Shown here piece after piece: positions 24,316 through 36,065 of a stretch of DNA of 64,000 nucleotides. The DNA lies in the NCBI GenBank assembly GCA_000727475.1, contig KL647301.1, forward strand, positions 2,378,096 to 2,442,095. The letters are read 5' to 3'. The position numbers and the translations under genes are program-made. The notes under the pieces are model-generated. The model worked only from the letters and a program-made list of their open reading frames with translations. It was not told where the DNA came from and did not search any database. Origin of the DNA: Sarcocystis neurona. Taxonomy: Eukaryota > Apicomplexa > Conoidasida > Eucoccidiorida > Sarcocystidae. Each line of letters begins with the position of its first letter. Positions within the stretch are counted from its first letter, which is position 1.

Positions 24316-26720
24316 TGCATATATATATATATATATTTAGAGAGGAAGAGTGAGAGAGAGAGACATATGTCTCGCAAGGTAATGATCTATGTGCGTGTGC
24401 CTGAACATTTGAAAAGTGCGGAGTTGACCTGGGTGATTGCTCCTTCGCCGTTACACGCCTCGCAGGGAGTGGGTTTTGCTGCTCCGGCTGCTCCAGTGCC
24501 GCGGCAGCTGCTGCACCGGCGCATCACCGAGACGCTTATATCCTTCTCTACGCTGTTGCACGCGATTTCACTCAGCAGCAACTGCACGTCGGTCCACACG
24601 TCCTCGCCCGCCTGAGGTGGCTTGGTGCGGCTGCTTCCGCCGAGGCCGCGACCAAACAGAGAGGAAAGAACGCCGCCGAGTCCTAGCGGTCTAGAAGAGG
24701 TCTCCTCTGCCTCCTGACGACTCTCAGGCTCCTCCTCCTCCTCCGCTTCTGCTTCTCCTTCTTCTTCTTCTTCTGTCTCTCCGGCTTCTGCTGCATCGTC
24801 GTCGGTGTCTGCTGCTGCTGCTGTGTCGCTCTCCGCTGCGGCTGCTCCCGTAGTCTGCGTCAACCCCCCACGCGTCCTCCTCTGCGTGCCGCCTACTGCG
24901 AGCGGTTTAGTGGCGACGTCTGTTGCTGCTGCTGCTTCTTCTTCACGCTCTTCATCTGAGGAAAAGGCGGCAGCAGCAGGACTGATTGCTTCGACGGCTT
25001 CAAAACAGGGCAGCAAGGTTTGTGGAATGCATCCCGTGGCTTCGTAATTCGTCTTCAACGCGTCGTCTTTCAACACCGTGTAAGCCGCCTCTATCATTTT
25101 TGCCAGAGCAGGGCAGCCGCCGTCACCCGCCGAAGCCAGCTGCCTGATGGCCTGCTGATATCCTGTCTCGATTTCCGCTGCATTCGACTCTCGCGCGACG
25201 CCTAACATTTCAAAGAGATCTACGGGACACGTAGCTGTTTTTGTCGTCTCCCCTGCAGTCTCATTCTTGTCCACAACGCCGCAGGTGTCCTGCGTAGAAT
25301 GCGCCCTGCTGCTGCTCCTCCTCCTTCTTCTGCTGCTGTCCCCCCCGCTTCTACTGGTCCTCTTGCTGTGGCTGTAAATCTGGCTGCTTCCCACGCTGCT
25401 GCTGCTCCCAACACTGCTGCTGCTCCTCCTCCACGTGGTTACGCTGCTCTGCCGACTCACCCTGCTCCCGCGACTCGGGCGACTGCGGCAGTTGACCGCG
25501 CTTCTCCTGCAGTTCCTGCCAACGTCATTGTTGCTCCAGCGGCCGGTGCTGGAGCTGCTGGAGCTGTCGACGCTGCTGGTACCCCAGGCCTGTGTAGTCG
25601 CCTGTAACCGGTGGCTCTCAGAGTTTTGCCCAGGACAAGTGGAGGGACGCAGCAGCCACTCGTTTGGACCAGCAACGCGCCGCAGCCCCCCCTGCTGTTG
25701 CGGCTGCCCTGGGCAGCTGCTGCCTTCTCCTGGTGATGTTGCATCTACTGTGGCGGCAGTCGGTAAGCAGCGACGGGCAGGAGCACGAGCACCAGCAGCA
25801 GAGAAAGGTGAGTTTGCCTTACGCGCCGTAACTTTTAAAAGAGAGTGGCCGTCAGCAAATGCATGCAAGTGTCTTTTGCTGCTGCAAGCAGGGAATCCGA
25901 GGGTATGGAGGAGAGGAAGAGGAGCACCGAAGGAACGTGGAGCGCTGATACGTCCCGCGAGAAAACCACAGGGAAAATACGAACGGTTGCGGCCGCACGC
26001 AGAGGATTCTCTGGTGCGGCGACTGCGGACCGGACTTCCTGTTCTTGCTGTCTTCGATATGTCTGCTGATGCTGCTGTTCTCGCTACCGGTGCAGCGTCT
26101 CTCTTGGAGAGACAGAGATCGGTAGCTGCCCGCGAGGTTGCTGCGGCTGCGGCTACTGCGCCTGCTGCCGCTGGCGTGGCATTCGGGAAGAGAACGGGAC
26201 AGGATGCAGCAGCATCGGTATCAGCAGCAGGGAGAGGTACAGGCGTAGGAGGAGCAATACCAGCAAGTGAAGTGGAGGGCTCAGCAGCAGGACGAAGATA
26301 TGTCGAAAGAGTAGCGGCATCGGTAAGAGCTGGAAGGCCTGCACGAGATGTTGCAGCACCTATGCGGCTCGTGTCCCTATCATATGGCAGAGGCAGAGCG
26401 TCTTTACGCGATTGCTGTTGCTTGCAGCTCGGGAGTCGCAGCAGCATCCAGGACTGCTGCAGCATGGACCTGCCACCGTCAAATGGACAACCAAAGCTGC
26501 TGCTATACCTGCTGCTGGAGAATCTCCTGCTGGAGAAACTGCTGCCGCGGTTGTTGCTGTCGCTGCTTCTGCAGCAGCTGCTGTCGGGGCTGCCGTTCCA
26601 TATCCTCTCAGCAACACAGCCTCCCCACAGCAGCAGAAGCAGCGCCACGACGCGCTGTAGCACCAACAGAGCGCTGCCACAAGATGTGCCGCGTGACTTC
26701 CTGCGGCCTGCTCCTCGCAT
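17945..26720 (-). CDS. Class-A DnaJ-type chaperone with signal peptide and HPD-less J-like domain
   Basis: Six minus-strand exons: 26720-24429, 22621-22487, 22080-21989, 20212-20104, 19069-18869 and 18034-17945 (stop). Phases agree throughout, giving 972 residues. Start choice: the ATG at 26720 begins MRGAGRRK followed by the hydrophobic ALLVLQRVVALLLLLWGG, a good signal peptide; an in-frame ATG also exists at 27050. A long Ser/Arg/Ala-rich extension follows. Residues ~498-565 are J-like (DLFEMLGVARESNAAEIETG, later AAYTVLKDDALKTNYE), but the HPD position reads ASAGDG. An acidic linker and a short G/F-like segment follow. All four zinc motifs are present: CSSCRGTG, CEACNGEG (exon 1), CSSCGGSG, CAHCNGEG (exon 2). 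The C-terminal folds are FPAGVADGTTLTLRGRGD and VSIKPGTHSGDKIVIKGRG. Family role: Hsp70 co-chaperone. Signal plus basic Ser-rich extension suggests the secretory route or apicoplast (inference). The exon 1 donor (GTCAAC) is weak. Confidence 0.85.
23862..24230. repeat. Two-copy ~215-bp tandem duplication in DnaJ intron 1
   Basis: Copy 1 starts about 23862 and copy 2 about 24075. Both contain TCTCTTCGTATACC.GTAGAAACAGA, CTCCACCTTCTTCT and CGAGTAGCAC in the same order. Copy 1 carries a TA run at 23959-23978 that copy 2 lacks. Confidence 0.75.
24283..24338. repeat. CA and TA microsatellites
   Basis: (CA)n spans about 24283-24310 and is followed by (TA)n at about 24320-24338, just downstream of DnaJ exon 1 on the minus strand. 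Confidence 0.9.
24429..26720 (-). CDS. DnaJ-type gene, exon 1 (leader, J-like domain, first two zinc motifs)
   Basis: 764 codons. In order: signal peptide, basic Ser-rich tract, poly-Ala/Ser low complexity encoded by CAG/CTG arrays, J-like domain at about 25230-25030, Glu-rich linker, GLGGVLSSLFGRGLGG, then the start of the C-terminal domain and zinc motifs 1-2. It ends CACCCAG|GTCAAC. The partner acceptor (CGCCGCAG|GTG at 22621) fixes the phase and gives the family-typical spacing to motif 3. Confidence 0.75.
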
Positions 26721-28700
26721 GATAGGAGAAGACAGCAGCAGCAAGCGAGAAGACGCAGCTGTGGGCAACGATGCTGCGCAGAAAAAAGGTGCTTCTACGA
26801 GAGCAGCACCAGACGATGCTCTCCCCAGCAGCACTTCCTGCCTTTTGTGCTCCCTGCAGCACACACAACGCATGTAGCTGGCGACGCAGCCCTTCCTTCC
26901 GCTGCTGTAATCTGCAGAGACCCTCGTCCTGCTGCCGCTGCCGCGCCACCTGGAACTCACCGGCTGGCCAGCTGCAGCAGTTACGCATGCGTACAGGCTC
27001 CCAGCTCCCGCGTCCACTTTCTTGCTGGTGCTGACGCCGCGTCTATGCATCCTGTCGCTGCTTCATCTACCTCCGACGCCGCTTCTCCTGTCGCGGCTTC
27101 TCCTGCTGCTGCGACCTCTGCCGCCGCCACTGCTGGGGCAGGCGCTGCGTAGGCTGTGACTTGTACTGGTTCTGCTATTCACTCGCGTTCTGCTGCTGAT
27201 GCTGTGGCGCTTGTCGCTGTGGTTCTACGTCGAGCTGCTATTGAATCACGCGCTGCTGTTGCTCCTGCGGCTGCCATCGCTGCGACATCGCTGAGCAGCG
27301 CCGCTCCTTCCGACGCTTGTGCGCGCCTCGAACGGAAAGAGCCGGTGCTGCCGCTGCTGCTGCTCGTGCACGTTACAGTCCTGCCGCTTCTGCTCCTTCT
27401 CCTCTGACTGGCGGTCCTGCTTCTTCTTCTCCTGGTCTTGCAGCTTCTCGAGTTGCTGCGGCTGCTGCTGCCTTCAGCCCTCCGTAGTTCAGACGTGCGG
27501 ACACTGCTGCCAGCGTCCAGCGGTGCTGCTGCCCCCCGCTGGCACTGCGAGTGCTTCTCACAGTTGCGTGCTTCACTTCGGGCACTTCGTCGTTCCCGGT
27601 TTAGAGATGCTTGCAGAGGCGTTGTAGCACCGGCTGCAGCAGTAGCTGCCCGACGCAGGCAGCAGTAGCAATACCACGGCGTAGACCAACAGCTGTGCCA
27701 CGTATCCCGCACGCCGCAGCAGCAGAAGGTACGCTGTGTGTAGCAGCAACAAATGATCCGCAGCAGCAGGCGCCGCCGTCGTACTGGCAGGGCGGCCGCG
27801 CAGCTAGCTGCAAAGGCAGCAGAGGCACTTTCCCTACAGCAGCAGCTGCGACACCTCACCGGCCAGCAGACGTGCGAACTCCGTCAGCTATACGAGGACG
27901 GGGAAGGCAGATAGCAGGTGCGGATGCGGCATCAACACCTGCTTCAGAAAGACGGGGATACTGTCAAGCAGCAGCAGCAGCCGTACACGCGGCAGTACCA
28001 GCGCGTGGAGCACCACATAAGCTGCTCTTCTACACCTGCGGCGTCTGCTGACGCTGTTCCGCTGCAGCAGCAGCAGATGGCGGGGGAGCAACAGCAGCAG
28101 CAGGAGAAACACGAAAGCTACCGCCGCAGCGGGGACAGCAAATGCGCTGCTGGTGTGACGGACAAAAGTAGCAGCAGCAGCAGGAATGACCCGCGCCGAC
28201 ACGGAGGGGGAGGACGACGCACCACCATTGGCAGCACGCGTAGAACTACCAGAGACCCAGCCCCAACACGCTCTCTCTATGGTAGCGGCAAGAAGATATG
28301 ATGCAGCAGGAGCGCCCTCAGGGGCGAGGAAGCAGGCATACGAAGCATGTAATGCCGTTGCTTTTCAAAAGGACAGCCCGTACAGCCCATCTAGATCATA
28401 CTACTGCGGCTTCCTCCTCTCTGTTTGTCTCTATTAGTGTAGCAGCAGACCATCTCGTACATACTCCCCGGCCGTCTTCCTCGTCTCTGCGTTCCTCCCT
28501 GGACGGTCACGCACGACGCAGTGAAAGTGGTGATGAGTCACTCCGCAGTGGGTTTATGTGTGTGTCCAGCTTTCCGTCGTTACGCGTGCGGCTGCAGCGC
28601 TGGTCGCAGCAACAGCAGGAGCAGGAGGAGGACTTGAAGCGACACCCAAGGGCGTGGTAAAGAGGAGTGTCTAGGAAGCAGAAGCAGGAGCAGAGAAATG
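26721..28700. other. CAG/CTG-rich stretch upstream of the DnaJ-type gene
   Basis: The stretch is packed with CAG/CTG/GCA/TGC trinucleotides, so many frames stay open on both strands. The DnaJ frame itself extends upstream to 27050. A minus-strand piece near 26.8-26.95 kb reads like a Gln/Arg-rich coiled coil, but in a frame different from the DnaJ frame. I cannot support a separate gene here; 5' untranslated or coding sequence of either neighbour is possible. Confidence 0.3.
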
Positions 28701-29933
28701 AACGTTTCCGGCCACACGCAGAGTTTGAGATGTCTGCGTAGTGAAGGAGACAGGGAGATACTATTTACGCAAGAAAGCGTGAAGAGGACTGTCATTAGAA
28801 AGAAACTGAAATGGAGGCGTGTGCGTGTGTGTGCGTATCACTAGCAGAAGTCCGAATAACACTGCTTTCACACGAGGAGAAAGAAGTGAAAAATCCCTCT
28901 TCCGCGCGATCCTGAAGCCGACGAAACTTGCCCACAAGAGAGAGGAAGAGGTGACTATTCTCCGTGCTCTCAAACAGAGAGCTCAGACGTAATATTGTAC
29001 CGCGAAGTATACGGTCCACGCTAACATACAGAGAGCGAACATGTATAAAATAGGTACTAGAGAGTGTGGAGTGAAATCAGGCAGAAGTACTCCGGTGTAG
29101 CTCGCAGGCGAGAAATAGGGAGAAGAACATATTTTGCGAGATAGGAAGGCGAATACCATTTCCTGTTTCTACCACAAAAGACCCCAAAAGAAACGAATTC
29201 GTTCATACAGTCTGGGGTCGCCAAAATGATCTGTGTACTCCTCCTCTGATTCGGGAAACACCTCGACGCAGATGTATATACGTGTTCATCTAATGCGTTT
29301 TCCCCTCTTTGCGCGCGCCTGAAGATACATAGACCGCGTGTGTAGCGGTCGCAGTGTGTCTATGCACACGTACGGGTGAATCCATAAGTCTACAAGTAAA
29401 TAGACATCGTAAAATGGAAGCAAGAAATTCGTATTCTGTTTTTCGTGGGAAGTGGGTAAGATAAGATTTCCTTGAGGTCAAATGTTGTCCTCCCAATTCG
29501 TGTACCATTTTTCTGTGTGAAAAACCACAGTACTTCGTTAGACACGGTACGGACCTGCGAGGGACTCAGAAAAGAAACGTCACTGGTTGAGAAAAGTGTA
29601 TATTATTAGTAGATTTCTAGAGAAATACCTTGTTGCGTACTTGCATTCAGTTTCAGGAAAGAATCTCGCGTAACTGACGTGTGACTTCTCTGGTTACAGG
29701 AACAGACTCTCCCGCATGCACACGAGGAGTCTAGAAAAGCAACTCCTGTTGGCCGAAGAAAGAAAACGCCTTTCACGTAGCATTCGTTCAAGTGGAACGG
29801 GGAAGAGAACGAGGTCTGCGAAAGAGACTTGAAAAAGGAGATAAGGAAAAAAACGCGAACCCCACTAGCGTCCTGCGCCGCTGAAATCGTGATGTTTGCA
29901 CACACGAATACATACATGTCGACTTATCTATGC

Positions 29934-29964
<31 letters not shown>

Positions 29965-31200
29965 AAAGTGTTAACAGACACACGTGTATCTAGTAATAAT
30001 TATTTACTGTATGTAAGCATAAGGGTGTGTGTAGTCGGAGACGTTTAGGCGTTCTCATGTAAACAAGTACGCGTCGCTCGTACGTTCGCATTTTCCACGA
30101 ATGCCTAAGTGTACTTACACAACTGCACATATTTTGTGTCGAGGGCGCGTAGAATAAAGGTCCATATTATACGTAATTGTGCGCGTTTTCCCCAGTATCT
30201 GGGGACACGTTGAATAATTATATACATGGATAGTGTGGTAGTGCTCTCCATGTATGTACGAGCGAAGGTATGTCGTGTGAATACGTATATGGAACTGTAT
30301 TTATGTATAGTCGTGTAAGCGTGTGTATTCTATATACGTCCAGTAAGTATCAAGGGGGAGAGAAAGGTGCATGTTAAGCTGGGTAGGCAGTAAGATTACC
30401 TTTTTTCCGTTCAAAATCGTCAGCAGGAGTGTCGAAACATCATCTTTTTAGTCTGCGGAACTTACTCGCTAACGCACAATCAGGCTCACGGCAAAAGACA
30501 TACAGATTTTGTATTCGTGTGTACGTATCTTATACTTGGTTGTCTGCTTTTGTAGATGTATCTGTGTGCATGTACGTAGACATTCACGAAGAGGACAGAT
30601 GGCTTCATACATAGAATCGTCTGCCTACATTCATCTGTAAGAGGTGGTACATCGATCTCTGTTCTGTGTGATTACCTTCCATCCTCATTCGGGCATAGCT
30701 ATACAATTCACGGTTGATCTGCAGAGCTTTCCGCACGAATATATGGGACTACGTACTCTAGTGCCTCTGGTATTGCGTGAAATCCTGCGAAGACGAAACA
30801 TCACGAGCAGAGATCGCCTGCCACGGCTGACCTGTATATGCATATACATATGTATATATGCCGACAAAATAACTGAATAAGTATGTGGGTATATACCTAC
30901 TCTCCGCTACGAGTATATACTGGCACGTGTACACATCCAGAAGTTACGCATGGAAAATGTGCTAGAACTACCCACCGTTTGTATTGATTGCACATGCGTT
31001 CTGTGCCTCCGGGAGCGCACATTTTCCTCATATTTATTAACGCTTGTATACTAGCTGTCACGCTGTCTACACGTCCCGTGAGTTATCTGTCCTGGTACAT
31101 TTCGTCATCCTACGTTCCCACTTACTTCGTAATTCAGTGTGTCTCTCATCTGTTTGCTTGTCACTTTCCTTCTATAATACGCACCTGTTTGTACACATAA
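28701..31200. other. AT-richer microsatellite stretch without a supported gene
   Basis: Only short open frames are seen. TA repeats lie at about 29934-29955, with several degenerate TATGTG/TACGTA blocks around 29.9-30.9 kb. A TATAAAATA motif lies near 29045 but cannot be tied to a gene. Confidence 0.35.
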
Positions 31201-31269
31201 ACAGGGAGCGCGGAAAATACACAGGTAACACTACTAGTCTGCAGAAGTTCGTGTCCTGGAAAATCAGAT

Positions 31270-33360
31270 TCAGCGTTGCAGACCTGAGAAAACCCGTACA
31301 ACGTCAGACGCCCCCGCCCAGTGGACACCTTTGTAGAGTCGGTTGTGCTGAGTCGACGAAAGTGTTGAAGTAGATGTAAAACTACAGTATTTCTCCACGC
31401 AATGTTCTAGTTCCCCAGCTTCTGGTCTGTGACGGGAGCAACAGTTCTTCAACTCGTAGCAGACCCACTCCTGTGGCAATATAGAGTCAAGACGTTTCTG
31501 TGGCTTTGGCTCCACTGCAAGAACACAGTGGAAAGCCTCTACTTCACTGTACACCGCATCAAAATTTCCCATCAAACATAGCAAGGCAGTGACTCGTCTT
31601 CTACCCCTTTCCGCAACCTGTAGGAATCCGCTTTTGTTTCTCTCACCCAATTTTGAATAACCGGGACAGGAAGTCTTTCCTCCTCCAAAGATATGAAATA
31701 AGGAGAAATTCTTCTCCCTGTTTGCACATTAGCTGGATCTACGCGGAAATAACCTATACCAATATAGGCAACACATGGCTTTATTTTTCGTACTGCACTC
31801 GAGGGAAAGTGGATACGTCATTTATATCCGAGTCGTGCTGAGGCAGAGAAGAAAGCAATGCGGCTTAGCATCACTTCTGCCTTGCTCTTCGAAGCATTAC
31901 CCTGTCCTTGCAGAGCCTAACGGCTGCTCGACTGGGACGGATAACATATGATATTTGGCCTCTGGTAAAGCGAGGACATCTTTTCATACCTTTTGTACTC
32001 CTCCGAGAGATCTAGAATGATAGTTGTTCTACAGCGGAGCTTCAGATCCACCAGATATGATTCTGCGGCTGTAACAGCTGCTCGTGTGACCAAACACGTC
32101 CTTTCTGCTTGGCATTCACAGTGAGATACGAAGGACGAACTGCTATTTATCTTATGGGTAGCTACCATCAAATGTTCCAACCTTGTCCAGCTATATGAGA
32201 GTGAACAAACGAATCAGGGATGGTATGACGGGCAGTGCAGGTCTAATAATTATTCAGGGCCGGTATCCTTGAGGGCCCACGACGCGAAGAAAGCGGGGTT
32301 TTACAGTAACAAGGATCGGAGATGCTCAGGGGAGTACGATGCGCCAGGCTGGAGTTGCCTACATTAAGGATTCTAGTGCGTTAACGTAAGTGTCTTGTTT
32401 CCTTTGGTCAGTGGAAGAATGTAACCTTTTTTGTGGGCTGATAAAGAGATCTGAGAGTGCCTGGCAGTAGGGAAGGGTGAATCTGCGTCAAGTGACGTCG
32501 ACGCATCATAATCACATTCACAGGAAGATGTGTGAAATCCCATTAACGCACAGTGGAATGAACAGGACTGAGTTAAAACAGAGGAAGAGGACGATCCTTT
32601 TCAAAGGCATAGGAATTGTTCGAGCCTCTGCGTCCGGCACAGCGACTTCGCAAGATGCATCAATTCCATTCTTTCTCCTTCGTCCCGTGTGAGCCCTTCG
32701 TTCTAGATGGATGATGGAAATGAAGTTGTAGGCGATACAGGCTGACCTGACTTGCACCTCAGTCAGTCGCGCCTTTTTACAACTATATCTGCCATTTCCG
32801 ATTTCTATTTCTGACAAGGATGCTCGGGTACTTTACGCTCAATACGTGTCCCTCTCTGAACCTGCCGTCCTGGCAACCTTCTGGTTACTCGTGGTTCCGC
32901 TTAGTGACCCTGCCGGTGGGTGGCCTGACCACGTGAACTCAACATTCATTGTTTCTTTCCATTCTCTACTTTAGCATGAAAGTAACCTGCCTCAGTCTCG
33001 CCCTCCATTTGCAGGTTTATTCTGCTCGATCTTTAGATATGTCAACTCTGACAAAAGTACTTGTTGAGCTAGCGCCAACTTCAGAATGAAGCAAGGGGAA
33101 GTCACTACATGTGAGCGACTGTGGTGTGCTGCAACAGGATAAACAGGGTAGAGCTGCAGACGTGCAACAATCTGAAGTAGCAGTGAGCGACCTCGAGGTG
33201 GTACGCTCACGCCTGCGGACCACCGAAAGTCAAACGCTATTTGACTGTCGTCTCTTTGCTTCAAGTCGCTTCTGGTGTGACAACACGAAACACAGCCTTC
33301 ACCCTTCCAAGTGGGAGGTGTAGGATCTGCCTCCAGTTCTACGGGAGGAAGCCTCAAACT
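31270..33360 (-). other. Exon-like pieces on the minus strand, gene unresolved
   Basis: The best candidate exon is 32068-31990. It follows CTGTTACAG and ends AAAAG|GTATGA, and reads ESYLVDLKLRC and then IILDLSEEYKR, a helical, codon-like sequence. Other protein-like pieces are one beginning near 31510 after CTTGCAG (PKPQKRLDSILPQEWVCYE) and one near 33090-33010 (LALAQQVLLSELTYLKIEQN). I could not join them in phase or recognise a family. A minus-strand multi-exon gene between the DnaJ-type gene and the exonuclease gene is therefore likely but not demonstrated. Confidence 0.3.
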
Positions 33361-34340
33361 TGCGTGTCGTTACATTGAATCTGTGAAGCACTACAGTCAT
33401 GTGCGTCAATACAGGGATGCAGAAAAGACGCTGTTCTTTAGCAGCGCATGCTGACAAGGAAAATATGTATGTGTTTCAGCAATCGGCGTCAGAACACACC
33501 CACGGTCATGATGTCTAAAAAGTCGCCACCAAAACTTCCTTGTGTGGTACAAAGTGAATTTCGAACAAGTTATACAAGCGCCCTGCATACAACGCCAGCG
33601 CGCAGCTGCTAAGCTTATTGTGAGTGTACCACTACACGCCCCTAATATCAAGATGGTGGAGATAATCCCAGACTTGCTATGTAGGATACGGTGTACTTAC
33701 AGTCATACAACACCTGCGACACACACCCAAGCTGTACCTGCATAACTCTCCCGTGTGACGTAGTTATCCTCTCCTGCGCTTGATCTCTGCGACGTTTACA
33801 ATATGCCAGGTGGTCGACAGTTTATCATGTCTCGTCCGTGGGGGGCCTTCCGTGTATTGCCTACGCTGGACTTCCGTATATCCAGCACATACAGGTTTGT
33901 TAGGGCCTTGCTTCTGTGAAGAGGTACGCACGCATGCCATCGGGTTTTCCTCGTCTAACCCCATTTGGATGTCTGCCGGCATGAGTGACCAAGCAGATGT
34001 ATCTCGACGGTGTACACAGGTATATTTATGGATGTGTGCGAAAGTTCTGGTGTCCCTGCGCTATCCGCAGGAACTTTCTTTCTCCACAGGAAGGCAGCCG
34101 CCGACTTCACCCCGATTTTTTCATCACATGCAGCACATGTGAGTGTTAAGTCATACGAGGCTATCAAAACGAGTTTCCAGGATTTGTATCTCAGAATACA
34201 CCCAGGTATCGCGTAAGTGGTATACTTGCATAGTTATACTGTTATAATGAAGCCTGCTCGGCTGATATACCATCAGCTCTTCATCTACCGCAGACTGTCG
34301 ATAACCGGAAGTAATGCAATGTGCGCACACCGTAACAAGA

Positions 34341-36065
34341 TTAAACAGCGGCTTTCTTCCTTCTCCAAAAAGGTAGGCGGACAGTCCACTGCGCTTCCCC
34401 AGGGACAAGCAGCACATCAAGGCGGTCGTAGGTCCTCAGCGTACGTACTTCGCCTTCCTTCCACACATCTGCAGTGTCGCTGCAGTGGAGCTGCGTTGCT
34501 GCGGGTGCTTTGTGCTGGTCCGCGCCATTAACCAACGGCTGACCGTCGTCAACCTCTTGCTGCTGCTGCAGCCGCCGACAGGCCGTGGTGTCTACATGAG
34601 AGGTAGCATTTACCTGTTTTAGCGTGCTCCATCTCCTGTCCTTTGTGACTCCTGTGGCCTGCGCAGCATCAATGTCAGACGACTCTTCTGCTGTGGGTAG
34701 CTCATGTTCAGTGACTGTATCCATGAAGTTTATTCCAGTTCCCCTTTGTGCAGAACAATCCTGCCTTTCGTCGGCATGCAGCACGTCACCGTTCTTTGTG
34801 GCAGAGACCAAATGGTCCGCCTTTCTTCTTGCTGCGGCAGCAGCATGTACGGTTCTTCCTGATGCTGCACCAGGCTCTCCGGCCTCTGCCGCTGCTGTTG
34901 GCGCAAGTGTCGTTGCCGCTTTATCAGCTGGAACCTGTGGTAATTCGGCTACATCGTTATCGGCACTGCTGTTCTTGCTGCCTCCTTCGCTGCCGGGTGC
35001 ACCAGCAGCAGCAGTGCGCCGCACGACAATTTCGCTGCAAGTGGGCGGTCTCACCTTTTGACCCTGGCTGGGCTGCTGCTGGTCCGTCTTCACGTCGGTG
35101 CAGCCGCTGCCGCCGCTGCTATCTAGCAGACTCTGCCGCTCGGGGAGGCTGGGATAGATGATTTCCAGTCCAAGTGTGTCGAGACTTACACTTCTGACAG
35201 CTTGCAGTAAAGGAGCATAGATCACAAGAGCAGCTTTTCTACTTCGTTTGCTGTTTCTTTCTCTTTCTGCAACGTCGGTATTTCCTGCCGCTGCGGCAGG
35301 AAAGTGACTCCCGTGGCTTCGCACGCGGGCGCAACTGCTTTTGTCATGCGTTTGCATTCCTTCGATATGCCTGTTGCTGTTCGCGTCAGACGTACTAGAA
35401 GCAATTTTCTCCCCTTGCTGTCTCACTTCTCCTGCTGCATTCCTGTAAAAGCCACTGCGCGGCACGTCTCCTTCCGACGCTCTTGCTGCTGCTGTTGGCG
35501 GCGTGGCTGCTGGTGGTGCTGCCGCTGCGGGTGCTACTGAAGAGGTTCCTGTTTTGCATGATGAAGAGGAAGCGGCGGTTGCTGGAGCGTTGTCTGTTGT
35601 CGTTCTGTCGGGCAGTATGACCTCTCCGGCCATCAATACATCGCTGCGAGAGGTCTCCGTTACTCCTTTCTCTGCTGCAGGTGCTGCTGCGGCTTCGCCG
35701 TCGGGCGTCAGCGGCAGTGCTGCATCGCTAATGCCCGGCCTCCCACGCGGAGCCTCTTGTGGAGAAGGAGCACGACCGGCAGTTTCAGGACCAGTAGGTG
35801 CTGCACAAATCTCAGCAGGGGCTGCAGTATCTTCTGAAATGGCAGCAGCACCAGCAGCAGGCGCGCCAGCAGTAGCAGCACGTTGCTGCGTGCACTTGCT
35901 TTCGGCTTCTACATCAGGCAACACGATTTTTAATATCGAGGCGTCTGAATACGCCAAGCCATCAGGGTGGTGCTGCTGCAGATATAAATTGAAGTACCAT
36001 GACCGAAAAGCAAGCTGGGCGTCGTCTGCCCTCCTGCGGTTTTCATTGCAGCGTTTGCACGCAGC
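34341..36065 (-). CDS. RNB exonuclease: last exon (post-RNB helix and S1-like C-terminus)
   Basis: It starts after GCTGTTCAG, continues [20 protein letters not shown] and ends at TAA (34341-34343). Conserved islands are [15 protein letters not shown] (about 35.95-35.91 kb), [20 protein letters not shown] (about 35.23 kb) and [16 protein letters not shown] near the end, which fit the strands of the C-terminal S1 domain. Two Ala-rich inserts of more than 200 residues separate them. The frame runs unbroken through both inserts. Confidence 0.8.
   Translation of the reverse strand, partial: AACKRCNENRRRADDAQLAFRSWYFNLYLQQHHPDGLAYSDASILKIVLPDVEAESKCTQQRAATAGAPAAGAAAISEDTAAPAEICAAPTGPETAGRAPSPQEAPRGRPGISDAALPLTPDGEAAAAPAAEKGVTETSRSDVLMAGEVILPDRTTTDNAPATAASSSSCKTGTSSVAPAAAAPPAATPPTAAARASEGDVPRSGFYRNAAGEVRQQGEKIASSTSDANSNRHIEGMQTHDKSSCARVRSHGSHFPAAAAGNTDVAERERNSKRSRKAALVIYAPLLQAVRSVSLDTLGLEIIYPSLPERQSLLDSSGGSGCTDVKTDQQQPSQGQKVRPPTCSEIVVRRTAAAGAPGSEGGSKNSSADNDVAELPQVPADKAATTLAPTAAAEAGEPGAASGRTVHAAAAARRKADHLVSATKNGDVLHADERQDCSAQRGTGINFMDTVTEHELPTAEESSDIDAAQATGVTKDRRWSTLKQVNATSHVDTTACRRLQQQQEVDDGQPLVNGADQHKAPAATQLHCSDTADVWKEGEVRTLRTYDRLDVLLVPGEAQWTVRLPFWRRKKAAV

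Noticed and set aside
25435..26877. 480-codon plus-strand frame
   Set aside because: Antisense of DnaJ exon 1, kept open by the CAG/CTG composition; no domain.
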